64,000 bases of DNA from Parasphingorhabdus litoris DSM 22379. GTDB taxonomy: Bacteria; Pseudomonadota; Alphaproteobacteria; Sphingomonadales; Sphingomonadaceae. The translations under genes and the position numbers were made by a program. Positions 35,686 through 43,715 of the stretch are shown here, piece after piece (position 1 is the stretch's first letter; every line of letters begins with the position of its first letter). The notes beneath the pieces are model-generated. The model was not told where the DNA came from, did not search any database, and was given only the letters and a program-made list of their open reading frames with translations. Location: positions 3,086,001 through 3,150,000 of the forward strand of contig NZ_CP086727.1 of NCBI RefSeq assembly GCF_020906275.1, written 5' to 3'.

Positions 35686-36705
35686 TCATTCTTCCATCGC
35701 CGCGATCCACTCGCCAAGCAAGGCCGCGCCTTCATCGTGAACCAATGACCGGCCAACTTCCGGCATAGCTACACCGGGCTCCAGACTTTTCAGCCGGTGC
35801 ATCAAGATGCTCTGATCCGGTTGTCCCGGGGCAATTGCAAACTGGAATCCGCCGCTGCCCCGTCCCGCTGCGACCGGACGCTTGCCGACGCCGATATGAA
35901 CGGGCGATTCTTCTTCATAGGTGAGGAACAGGCCCGAATTGCTCGCGGAGCCCTGTCGGTTATGGCAATGCGCACAATTGATATCGAGATAGGCACGTGC
36001 CCGGCTTTCCAGCGGCATGGCGGCATCGGCATAATCCGGGATGGGCGGATGATCTCGGTCAGGCTTTTCGAGCATGGCGTTGCTGAGCAGCATATCGAGC
36101 GTATCGTGCGCCAGATTGCGCATCTTGGGTCCAATCGGCACCACGGCACCTGAAAGCGAATGGCATTCCTTGCACTGGTTCTTGTTGGGCACGGCATAGC
36201 TGATGTTTCGGGTCGCGCCCGAAGGATCGGTAAACGTGACCGGAACACGCTTGCCCGCCACTTTCAGCACTGCCTCCGTCTGCTCCGCATTCCAGACATA
36301 GGGCAAAGCGATCCAGCCATCGGCGCGATGCAAGAGCACGCGGGTTTCAAGCAATCGGTCCTGTCCGTCTATTTCATAGCCAAAGCTTTTGATCAGTGCG
36401 GAACCGACCGGAAATTGAAGCAGGCCGTCGTCATCAACCACGGCCTGCTGCCCTGCGGGAACATAAATATAACGATATTTCTCGGCATAGTCGGTGAACA
36501 GCGCGCTGTTGAGCCGGTAGAGTTCGACGCCCTTGTTCGGTTGCCAGCCGGATGCATCCTTGAAAAAGCCAAAATCCGACAGTTTTTTGGGCATGCCTTT
36601 GGCCGTGATCACGGCATCATCCACCGGTGCAATCGGCCTTGTCGGCGCCGCGCTCACCGCGAAACCAGCAATACAAAGAGCAACGGCGGCGAGGACAGTA
36701 CGCAT
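35686..36705 (-). CDS. SO2930/HNE_0200-family diheme c-type cytochrome
   Basis: A 339-residue exported protein with a signal peptide (about 1-20) and two heme c sites: CKECH at 178-182 and CAHCH at 244-248. The N-terminal half (DFGFFKDASGWQPNKGVELYRLNSALFTDYAEKYRYIYVP) is the characteristic domain of the SO2930/HNE_0200 family, which is known to occur next to a parallel beta-helix protein. That partner is immediately upstream here and overlaps the start by one base (TAATG). The electron donor or acceptor and the substrate are unknown. Confidence 0.9.
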   Translation of the reverse strand: MRTVLAAVALCIAGFAVSAAPTRPIAPVDDAVITAKGMPKKLSDFGFFKDASGWQPNKGVELYRLNSALFTDYAEKYRYIYVPAGQQAVVDDDGLLQFPVGSALIKSFGYEIDGQDRLLETRVLLHRADGWIALPYVWNAEQTEAVLKVAGKRVPVTFTDPSGATRNISYAVPNKNQCKECHSLSGAVVPIGPKMRNLAHDTLDMLLSNAMLEKPDRDHPPIPDYADAAMPLESRARAYLDINCAHCHNRQGSASNSGLFLTYEEESPVHIGVGKRPVAAGRGSGGFQFAIAPGQPDQSILMHRLKSLEPGVAMPEVGRSLVHDEGAALLGEWIAAMEE

Positions 36706-37895
36706 TATTTGAGTGCCGCCTCCATTGAGGCAGGCAGAACAATGGGTGATAATGCGACAGTCTCTCCTGCCCCATCCTGTCTATGGAGAGAAGGCTTGGC
36801 CTCGGTCGGCGGTTGCCCGACTCTCGTCAGGCCAAGATTAAGCACCTGCACCGCATCATTGACAATGAGCCCTTTGCCCAGACCATCATAAACGATCGCA
36901 GGCAGTGCACCACCAAAGGCCGCGGCCAGTTGTTTGCCGCCTTCAAAATCCGGCGCAAATCCCGCGCGGCCATAGACATTGTCCGCAACATAAACATCCC
37001 GCGGGGTCGGATCATAATTGGGATCATCAAAGCTCTGCGTATAGGCGACCACCATAACATTGGTTGTGCCATTATTGATCATCGCATTCTCAACAACCTG
37101 AACATTGCGATTGGCCATGACCATCACGCCAGTACCGGCTGGGACGCTGGCGACAATGTTGCCTTCGGGCGCAAAATTATCGGTATTATTGGCGATGATC
37201 GCATTGCGGGCGACCAGCACATTATGCCCACCCATCTGCGGCAGGTTGGGCAGATCAAAGACCAATATCCCGCCGGTATTGCCGGTCACAAGATTTTCGG
37301 TGACCTCGGCGTCAAAGCTATTCTCAATCTCAATCCCTGCGACATTTTCAATCGCGGTGTTGCGGCGGACGATTATGTTTTTCGATTGTCCGACATAGAT
37401 GCCAGCATCCGATGCGCCGCGCACAACACTGTCCTGCACAAGGATATCGCTCGCCTCGACCGGATAGATACCATAAGCGCCATTGCTCGCCTTCGGCCCG
37501 CCTGTCCACTCTACGCGGATCGCATGATAAACAATCCGGTCCGCGCCTTTGGATTTAATGCCATCACCCTTGCTGTCCTCAACCGCGAAATCGCGCAGCA
37601 CCACATCATCGGATGTCACCAACAGACCTTCGCCCGCTCCCAGCTGCCCTGCGAAACTCAGGATGCTCTTGTCCATGCCGGCACCGCGAACAGTGACTTG
37701 GTCGACATCAAGCGACAGCCCGTCGGTCAGCTCAAATGTCCCTGCGCCCAGCTCAACCACATCACCCGGCTCGGCCAGAATCAGTGCTTCCTGCAATCGT
37801 TCCTGCGCATCGGCGCCCGCTTCGACAGTGATGGTTTTGGCCGCGGCTGGCATGGAGCAGCACAGGGCAGTGGCGGCAAGCAAAGTCCGGATCAT
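36705..37895 (-). CDS. Parallel beta-helix repeat protein paired with the diheme cytochrome
   Basis: A 396-residue exported protein. The start at 37895 has GGGAGAG 5-6 bases upstream and gives a signal peptide ending PAAA. The body is a right-handed parallel beta-helix of stacked turns (DVVLRDFAVEDSKGDGIK, DILVQDSVVRGASDAGIYVGQSKNIIVRRNTAIEN, AGIEIENSFDAEVTENLV). Similar folds bind or cleave polysaccharides, but no lyase or hydrolase residues can be named. The stop shares a base with the start of the diheme cytochrome gene, so the pair is a translational unit. Confidence 0.88.
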   Translation of the reverse strand: MIRTLLAATALCCSMPAAAKTITVEAGADAQERLQEALILAEPGDVVELGAGTFELTDGLSLDVDQVTVRGAGMDKSILSFAGQLGAGEGLLVTSDDVVLRDFAVEDSKGDGIKSKGADRIVYHAIRVEWTGGPKASNGAYGIYPVEASDILVQDSVVRGASDAGIYVGQSKNIIVRRNTAIENVAGIEIENSFDAEVTENLVTGNTGGILVFDLPNLPQMGGHNVLVARNAIIANNTDNFAPEGNIVASVPAGTGVMVMANRNVQVVENAMINNGTTNVMVVAYTQSFDDPNYDPTPRDVYVADNVYGRAGFAPDFEGGKQLAAAFGGALPAIVYDGLGKGLIVNDAVQVLNLGLTRVGQPPTEAKPSLHRQDGAGETVALSPIVLPASMEAALK

Positions 37896-38084
37896 ATTTC
37901 TCTCTCCCATTTCCGAGAGATAATGACGCAAATTTGGACCCTTGCCAAGGGCATTGACAGAACTGTCAATAAGCGCGCCGCACGACGCGCTTCATGCTGC
38001 ATCTTGGATTACGATAAAGGTGCAAATCCGGAGGTTGCACTCTCCTCTAAAATTCAACAGCTTCTAATCTTCTGCAAAACAGAT

Positions 38085-38140
38085 TTGACATGGATATTTA
38101 GTTCGGATACGAACTAATAATAGTTCAGGTACGAATTAAT
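38085..38140 (+). promoter_or_regulatory. Promoter with tandem operator of the MarR-type regulator
   Basis: A consensus -35 TTGACA (38085-38090) is followed after 17 bases by TACGAA (38108-38113). A perfect palindrome, TTAGTTCG-GATA-CGAACTAA (38098-38117), covers the -10 region. A second, imperfect copy (ATAGTTCAGGTACGAATTAA, 38120-38139) ends four bases before the regulator ATG. Strongly suggests autorepression. Confidence 0.8.
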
Positions 38141-38143
38141 CCG

Positions 38144-38614
38144 ATGAAACAACCCAAGATATTTTATCTCCTGCAAAAAGCACATAGCGCCCTGTTCCGT
38201 GCATCAGACAAGATATTGAAACAGCAAATAGGCCTGACTGCTTCTCAGCAGGCTGTGCTGTTCATTTTGACCAAGGGCGATGGTCAACCGATTTCTGCGA
38301 TTGCAGAGCAATTGAAAATGGGGAAATCTAGTCTGACGGGGCTGGTCGATCGCATGGAAGCCAGGCAACTTGTCACTCGGCAAAAAAGCGCGTCCGATGC
38401 ACGTAGCGTCGAAGTTTTTATTACACCTACTGGCACAGCTTTGGTTGAGGCCTCACTGTCAGGGACCAAGCGCGTCAATGCCGCCTTGTTAGAGCCATTT
38501 TCATCTGATGAGCGCGCCACGATTGAGCGCTTTCTGAAACATGTAGCGGAACAAGCCGATTCGATTGTTCAAACACACGCAAAACACGAAATCCCCGAAA
38601 GGAATGACCTATGA
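38144..38614 (+). CDS. MarR family transcriptional regulator
   Basis: A 156-residue winged-helix regulator. The HTH region is ISAIAEQLKMGKSSLTGLVDRMEARQLVTR, followed by the wing (KSASDARSVEVFITPTG). Long N- and C-terminal helices should form the dimer interface. The 4-base overlap with the enoyl-CoA hydratase gene makes one operon. The double operator directly upstream, covering its -10 box, predicts that it represses itself and the hydratase until a ligand, perhaps an acyl-CoA or aromatic-CoA, binds. The ligand is inference. Confidence 0.92.
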   Translation: MKQPKIFYLLQKAHSALFRASDKILKQQIGLTASQQAVLFILTKGDGQPISAIAEQLKMGKSSLTGLVDRMEARQLVTRQKSASDARSVEVFITPTGTALVEASLSGTKRVNAALLEPFSSDERATIERFLKHVAEQADSIVQTHAKHEIPERNDL

Positions 38615-39372
38615 GTAACCATATCAAAATCGACACGTGCGACCGGGTCACAACGGTGACAATCTCACGAACCGAGAAGAAAAATGCCATCACACAAGAC
38701 ATGTACGCAGCAATGGCTGACGCCATCAATGAATATGACAGCACAGATGATGCGCGTGCCATCATTATCACGGGTGATGGAGATATGTTTACTTCAGGGA
38801 ACGACCTGCAGGATTTCTCAACAGGGGGCGACAAGGATGACGATATTCCTCCTGTCTCCCGTTTCCTGATTGCAATCAAAGACTGTTCAAAACCGGTTAT
38901 CGCCGCTGTCAATGGCCCGGCTATTGGAGTTGGCCTGACAATGCTTTTGCATTGTGATTTGGTTTATGCGGCTGAAAGCGCCACATTTGGAGCGCCTTTT
39001 GTCAAATTGGGATTGGTTCCGGAAGCTGCGTCTTCGATGCTTTTGCCCGCTGCGGTGGGTATGGCCGTGGCCAATGACATATTATTGGCAGGTCGCACAC
39101 TGACCGCAAAAGAAGCTCTGGAGCATGGTCTGATCGCAAGGGTTTTCAAGGAGGTGGAATTGGCCGATGCCGTGCGTGATATCGCTATTTCGATCGCTGG
39201 CGCCGCACCCAACGCATTGCGACGATCCAAATCGCTTATTCGCAACAACCAAGAACGCGTATCCCAACATATGATGGCAGAAGGCCAGGTCTTTGCAGAG
39301 CAGCTTCAGTCAACCGATTTCATGGAAAGCGTAGCTGCTATGATGCAGAAAAGACAACCGGTCTATTCATGA
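38611..39372 (+). CDS. Enoyl-CoA hydratase/isomerase family protein
   Basis: A 253-residue crotonase-fold enzyme acting on CoA thioesters. The oxyanion-hole segments are FTSGNDLQDFS and VNGPAIGVGLTMLLHCDLVYA; the canonical catalytic Glu pair is not fully recognisable, so hydratase versus isomerase or another crotonase activity is open. FGAPFVKLGLVPEAASSMLLP and LTAKEALEHGLIARVF fit the family. It is translated together with the MarR regulator (ATGA overlap). Likely in fatty-acid or aromatic-acid breakdown. Confidence 0.9.
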   Translation: MSNHIKIDTCDRVTTVTISRTEKKNAITQDMYAAMADAINEYDSTDDARAIIITGDGDMFTSGNDLQDFSTGGDKDDDIPPVSRFLIAIKDCSKPVIAAVNGPAIGVGLTMLLHCDLVYAAESATFGAPFVKLGLVPEAASSMLLPAAVGMAVANDILLAGRTLTAKEALEHGLIARVFKEVELADAVRDIAISIAGAAPNALRRSKSLIRNNQERVSQHMMAEGQVFAEQLQSTDFMESVAAMMQKRQPVYS

Positions 39373-39650
39373 AAACCATGATGGATAAAACGATGACCTT
39401 CGTTCTCGATGAAACGAGCGTAAGAATAAGCCTTTCCTACAGAGACCGGGCTGTGATAATTCTCCGTCACTCCGTTTCGACTGGCCAAATCCATCCGGTT
39501 TTCCGGTCGATTTCGCGTGCCTGAAATCCGTCAAAAATTTTTGGGCGATTCTGTGTCGAACCTGTATAATGTGTCCATCGTTGTCCAACAGGAAAAACGA
39601 GGCAGGTTCTTATAAAATAAGAATTTTATCCGGTTTTCGGCTCGAGCCGG

Positions 39651-40346
39651 CTAGTCGCCACCCAAAATCCAGTCAACAGCCGCATTGGCATGGATTTCGG
39701 TGCTGTCATATATAGGCAGGATATTCGCTTTCGGATCAACAATCATCGCCAATTCCGTGGATGCCAGAACAACGGCATCAACCTCTTGTTTGGCAATGTC
39801 GGTGATGAAGGTTTTCAGGGTACGCTCTGAATCGCGCGTGACCTTGCTGAACATTAATTCTTCATAGATGATCCGGTCGATCTCCTCGACGCGGTCCTCA
39901 TTTGGCGGGGTCAGGGTGATGCCTTTGCCGACCAGGCGCTTGCGATAAAAACCCTCTGTCATCACATTGCGCGTACCGATCAGGGTTGCCGTTTTGGCCC
40001 CGTCTGCGATCATTTTGTCGCCCACCATGTCAGCAATGTGGAAAACCGGCACGTCCACTTCCGGTGCAACCTGTTCGTAGATTTTATGCATGGCGTTAGA
40101 GCAAATGAGGATGGCAGTCGCGCCAGACTGCTCGAGCCGCTTGGCGGACCGGGTCATCAGGCCCGCCGCCGCGTCCCAGTCATCATCCGACTGCAGCCGC
40201 GCATAGTCATTGAAATTGACGCTTTCGATCAGCAAATGCGCGCTGGCAAAGCCGCCCAGCTTGCGCTGCACTTCTTTATTGATCCGGCGATAATAGCTCT
40301 CCGTCGAGACCCATGACATCCCGCCGATCAGACCCAATTTACGCAT
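39651..40346 (-). CDS. Aspartate/glutamate racemase family protein with Cys-to-Ser change
   Basis: A 231-residue protein matching the cofactor-independent Asp/Glu racemase family: LGLIGGMSWVSTESYYRRIN at the N-terminus, the first catalytic Cys at C82 (ILICSNAMHK) and the second active-site segment VVLASTELAM near 193-202. The second site normally reads GCTE, but here it is A-S196-T-E, so the second thiol base is replaced by Ser. It may be one-sided, have low activity, or do another reaction. It stands alone between the enoyl-CoA hydratase and pntB. Confidence 0.88.
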   Translation of the reverse strand: MRKLGLIGGMSWVSTESYYRRINKEVQRKLGGFASAHLLIESVNFNDYARLQSDDDWDAAAGLMTRSAKRLEQSGATAILICSNAMHKIYEQVAPEVDVPVFHIADMVGDKMIADGAKTATLIGTRNVMTEGFYRKRLVGKGITLTPPNEDRVEEIDRIIYEELMFSKVTRDSERTLKTFITDIAKQEVDAVVLASTELAMIVDPKANILPIYDSTEIHANAAVDWILGGD

Positions 40347-40394
40347 TGCTTATATCCCTGACAGAGTTGTCCGCTTTGCAGGAATCAGATCATC

Positions 40395-41960
40395 CTAAAG
40401 CGATTTGACGATATCCTCGCACATTTTCTTGGCATCGGACAACAGCATCATGGTCTGATCCATGTAAAATACCTCATTGTCCACACCGGCATAGCCGACA
40501 CCGCCCATTGAGCGTTTGATGAAGAAGATTGTCTTCGCCTTATCGACATCGAAAACGGGCATGCCGTAAATGGGTGAGCCCTTGTCGGTCTTCGCCGCCG
40601 GATTGACCACGTCATTGGCACCGATGACAAAAGCAACATCGGCCTGCGCAAATTCGCTGTTAATATCCTCCAGCTCAAACACCTCATCATAAGGCACATT
40701 GGCTTCGGCGAGCAGCACGTTCATATGCCCGGGCATCCGGCCAGCAACCGGGTGAATAGCATATTTGACGCTGACACCTTCTTCCTTGAGCATGTCGCCC
40801 ATTTCACGCAGCGCGTGCTGGGCCTGCGCCACCGCCATGCCGTAACCGGGTACGATGATTACATTTTCCGCCTGCTTCATCATATAGGCTGCGTCTTCGG
40901 CAGACCCACGTTTCCACGGACGATCGATCTTCTCACCAGCCGGTCCGCCAGCGCTGTCATCGGCGCCAAAGCCGCCAGCGATCACGCTGATGAAGCTGCG
41001 GTTCATCGCCTTACACATGATGTAGGACAGGATCGCACCGGACGAGCCCACCAGAGCACCGGTAATTATCATCGCGGTGTTGCCAAGCGTAAAGCCCATC
41101 GCTGCGGCTGCCCAGCCGGAATAGCTGTTCAGCATCGACACAACGACCGGCATATCCGCGCCGCCAATCGGGATGATCAGCAGGAAGCCGATAACAAAGG
41201 CCAGCGCCACAATGGTCCAGAAGATCATCGCTGTTTCGACCGTGGGCAGGACCGCGAAATAGGCGGTCAGGCCAATGATACCGGCAAGCACACCGAGATT
41301 GATGACATGACGTCCCGGCAGCATGATCGGCGCACCGGACATATTGCCGTTTAGTTTCAGGAACGCGATAACCGAACCGGAGAAGGTAATCGCACCAATG
41401 GCAACGCCCAGGCCGAGTTCGACCCGGCTCACAACCAGTATCTCACCTACGCTATCGAGAATGTCGAATGCACCGGGGTTAAGATAAGCCGCGATTCCAA
41501 CCAGCACCGCTGCCATACCGACAAGGCTGTGAAAAGCTGCCACAAGCTGCGGCATATCCGTCATCGGAATACGCCGGGCAATTATGAAACCGATCGCGCC
41601 ACCGATGGCAATGGCAACGCCAATTTCCGGCAGGCTGGCAATATCATGCGTGACCAAAGTCGTGACCACGGCGATCAGCATACCGATCATACCAAAGCGA
41701 TTACCGCGCCGGCTGGATTCCGGCGATGACAAGCCGCGCAGGGCCAGAATGAACAATACGCCAGAGATCAGATAGGCCACCGCCACCCAAGGATTAATTG
41801 CTTCGCCGGATGCGGCCATTGCTGGCGTCGAAAATGCCAGTGCACCTGCGAAGGCAGGTGCCCATCTCCACAGCTTCCGTCCAGATGCACCGGCAGGAGA
41901 TGGGCCCCGGATCAAGTCCGGGGCACGAGTGACGAAGCTTGTTAGACTATCACGGCGCAT
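40395..41960 (-). CDS. pntB: NAD(P) transhydrogenase subunit beta, with repeat-encoded leader
   Basis: The membrane and NADP(H)-binding subunit of proton-translocating transhydrogenase, which makes NADPH from NADH using the proton gradient. The 521-residue reading has about nine membrane segments (60-280) and the NADP domain with VPGYGMAVAQAQHAL and FVIGANDVVNPAA. The first about 50 residues are not family sequence: part is encoded by the type-3 repeat at 41842-41924 (APDLIRG, WAPAFAG). The ATG at 41960 overlaps the pntAB stop (TAATG), favouring this start; an alternative ATG at 41819 gives 474 residues. A signal-peptide-like stretch (WAPAFAG...TPAMA) precedes the core. Confidence 0.92.
   Translation of the reverse strand: MRRDSLTSFVTRAPDLIRGPSPAGASGRKLWRWAPAFAGALAFSTPAMAASGEAINPWVAVAYLISGVLFILALRGLSSPESSRRGNRFGMIGMLIAVVTTLVTHDIASLPEIGVAIAIGGAIGFIIARRIPMTDMPQLVAAFHSLVGMAAVLVGIAAYLNPGAFDILDSVGEILVVSRVELGLGVAIGAITFSGSVIAFLKLNGNMSGAPIMLPGRHVINLGVLAGIIGLTAYFAVLPTVETAMIFWTIVALAFVIGFLLIIPIGGADMPVVVSMLNSYSGWAAAAMGFTLGNTAMIITGALVGSSGAILSYIMCKAMNRSFISVIAGGFGADDSAGGPAGEKIDRPWKRGSAEDAAYMMKQAENVIIVPGYGMAVAQAQHALREMGDMLKEEGVSVKYAIHPVAGRMPGHMNVLLAEANVPYDEVFELEDINSEFAQADVAFVIGANDVVNPAAKTDKGSPIYGMPVFDVDKAKTIFFIKRSMGGVGYAGVDNEVFYMDQTMMLLSDAKKMCEDIVKSL
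41842..41924. repeat. Type-3 palindromic repeat, copy 2, inside pntB
   Basis: Hairpin GCACCTGC-GAAG-GCAGGTGC, then CCATCTCC (41862-41869), a 26-base spacer, GGAGATGG (41896-41903) and hairpin GCCCCGGA-TCAAG-TCCGGGGC (41904-41924). The CCATCTCC/GGAGATGG blocks match the copy at 20530 exactly, while both hairpins differ in sequence yet stay fully paired. It lies in frame within the first 40 codons of pntB. Confidence 0.9.
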
Positions 41961-42256
41961 TATTTGCGCTCCTTTTTCTTATACATAGCGAGCATCCGCT
42001 CGGTCACGGCAAAGCCGCCAAAAATGTTCACGCTAGCCAGAACCACGCCCACGAGGCCCAACCATTTTGCAGTCTGCCCTCCATCAGCTTGCGACCCTGC
42101 AGCCGCCGCGATCAGTGCCCCGACAATGATCACGGAGGAGATGGCATTGGTCACCGCCATTAAGGGCGTATGCAGCGCTGGCGTCACTGACCAGACCACA
42201 TAATAGCCGACAAAACAGGCCAGTACGAAGATTGAGAGAATTGATATAAAGTCCAT
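41960..42256 (-). CDS. pntAB: NAD(P) transhydrogenase, membrane part of the alpha subunit
   Basis: A 98-residue protein with three hydrophobic segments. It corresponds to the C-terminal membrane portion of E. coli PntA, which in many Alphaproteobacteria is a separate gene. It forms part of the proton channel with PntB. Conserved features are an N-terminal helix, the 'HTPLMAVTNAISSVIIVGAL' segment near residues 28-47, and GGFAVTERMLAMYKKK at the end. It lies 11 bases after pntAA and overlaps pntB by one base. Confidence 0.95.
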   Translation of the reverse strand: MDFISILSIFVLACFVGYYVVWSVTPALHTPLMAVTNAISSVIIVGALIAAAAGSQADGGQTAKWLGLVGVVLASVNIFGGFAVTERMLAMYKKKERK

Positions 42257-42267
42257 TTTAATGCCCC

Positions 42268-43398
42268 CTAGTTCGCCAGAAGGCGCTCATTCACTACTTT
42301 ACCGTCTTTGGTCAGACGGATGCCCAGCGTCACTTCATCATCATCTGGAAGCACCGGCCGCTTCGTCTCTTCATCCCAATAAGCGCTGAGGAAATTATAG
42401 AGGTTGCGGGCAAACAGTGCCGAGCTGTCCGCAGCCATGGTCGATGGCATATTGTTCGCGCCATAGATTTTAACGCCGTGCTTCTCGACAACTTCACCAG
42501 CCACGGCGCCTTCCACATTGCCGCCTTGCTCGGCCGCGAGATCGACAATGACACTACCAGTGCGCATTGTCGCAATCTGGGCATCGCTGATCAGGCGCGG
42601 GGCCCGACGTCCGGGGATAAGCGCGGTGGTAATCACGATATCCTGCTTGGCGATATGTTTGGAAACCAATTCGGCCTGTGCCTTTTGATATTCCTCGCTC
42701 ATTTCGGTCGCGTAACCGCCCGTGCCTTCGCCTTCGATGCCGGCGACATCTTCGACAAAAATGGGCTTGGCACCCAATGACATTATCTGTTCCTTGGTCG
42801 CGGCCCGTACGTCAGTTGCCGACACCTGTGCACCGAGACGCCGGGCTGTTGCAATCGCTTGCAAACCGGCAACGCCGACGCCCATAACGAAGCATTTAGC
42901 GGCAGAAACCGTGCCCGCCGCCGTCATCATCATCGGAAAGGCGCGGCCATAGTGGGACGCCGCCTCGATCACCGCCTTGTAGCCGGACAGGTTGGATTGC
43001 GAGGATAGGATATCCATCGATTGCGCCCGGGTGATCCGCGGCATGAATTCCATTGCCAGCGCATCAATGCCTAGCCCCGCATATTCATCGACCCGTTCCC
43101 GCTCCCCAAAAGGATTGAGACTGGCCACCAGCCAGGCGCCCCTTTTAATCCCCTTGAGTGACTTCGGTTCCGGTCCCTGCACACCCAGAACGATGTCGGC
43201 ATCTTTCAGAACCGCTGCCCGAGTCCCGACGCTGGCGCCAACAGCTTCATAGTCCGCATCTGCTATCGCTGCCGATTGGCCTGCGCCTTTTTCGACCGCC
43301 ATAGTTGCGCCCAGTCCCGTGAACTTCTTTACCGTTTCCGGGGAAGCACTAACCCGCTGCTCACCGCTGGCGAGTTCTTTCAATACCGCAATTTTCAA
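42268..43398 (-). CDS. pntAA: NAD(P) transhydrogenase, soluble alpha subunit (NAD(H)-binding)
   Basis: A 376-residue soluble subunit that binds NAD(H) and passes hydride to PntB. It resembles alanine dehydrogenase: KELASGEQRVSASPETVKK at the start, the Rossmann loop GVGVAGLQAIATARRLGAQV near residue 175, the mobile-loop region GYATEMSEEYQ, and DLAAEQGGNVEG. Operon order pntAA-pntAB-pntB is intact. The small cytochrome oxidase subunit lies 12 bases upstream on the same strand. Confidence 0.95.
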   Translation of the reverse strand: MKIAVLKELASGEQRVSASPETVKKFTGLGATMAVEKGAGQSAAIADADYEAVGASVGTRAAVLKDADIVLGVQGPEPKSLKGIKRGAWLVASLNPFGERERVDEYAGLGIDALAMEFMPRITRAQSMDILSSQSNLSGYKAVIEAASHYGRAFPMMMTAAGTVSAAKCFVMGVGVAGLQAIATARRLGAQVSATDVRAATKEQIMSLGAKPIFVEDVAGIEGEGTGGYATEMSEEYQKAQAELVSKHIAKQDIVITTALIPGRRAPRLISDAQIATMRTGSVIVDLAAEQGGNVEGAVAGEVVEKHGVKIYGANNMPSTMAADSSALFARNLYNFLSAYWDEETKRPVLPDDDEVTLGIRLTKDGKVVNERLLAN

Positions 43399-43410
43399 GG
43401 ATTATTCCAA

Positions 43411-43536
43411 TCAGCTGACAATGAGGATGATGACCAATATCGTCACTAGAGCTGTAATGATCGTACCGATCTTAAGCCATGACAGAAAATGGCCATATGT
43501 TTCTTCCGCCGATTTCATATTGTTATCAGAAGCCAT
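43411..43536 (-). CDS. aa3-type cytochrome c oxidase subunit IV (small bacterial type)
   Basis: A 41-residue single-pass membrane protein. It starts MASDNNMKSAEETYGHFLSW followed by a helix of about 20 hydrophobic residues, which matches the short bacterial subunit IV of aa3 oxidases (COX4_pro_2). The ATG at 43536 has a strong GGAGGA 4 bases upstream, which decides against the longer reading to 43599. It lies just ahead of pntAA on the same strand, a position I recall from other sphingomonads. The other oxidase genes are not in this window. Confidence 0.8.
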   Translation of the reverse strand: MASDNNMKSAEETYGHFLSWLKIGTIITALVTILVIILIVS

Positions 43537-43715
43537 GATTCCTCCAAATATTCGAATAAAGTTTGGGGATGCTCTAACCATATATATCCCATCCCTCAAG
43601 GCCCAGCGGCGCGATTTATCCTAATAAGAGTGATAGAAAATATCAGCGCTTCTTAATCCGGTCTTTACCCCTCGTTGTTACAGAATTGGTTCATTCTGGC
43701 ACATATGGGATAAAA

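Noticed and set aside
36783..38117. A 444-codon frame on the plus strand
   Set aside because: It is antisense to the beta-helix gene, whose signal peptide, repeats and overlap with the cytochrome gene are clear; the protein it would encode is an odd mix of I, N, H and R with no motif.
39367..39588. A 73-codon minus-strand frame between the hydratase and racemase genes
   Set aside because: No ribosome site, family match or conserved pattern; it also runs over the hydratase stop.
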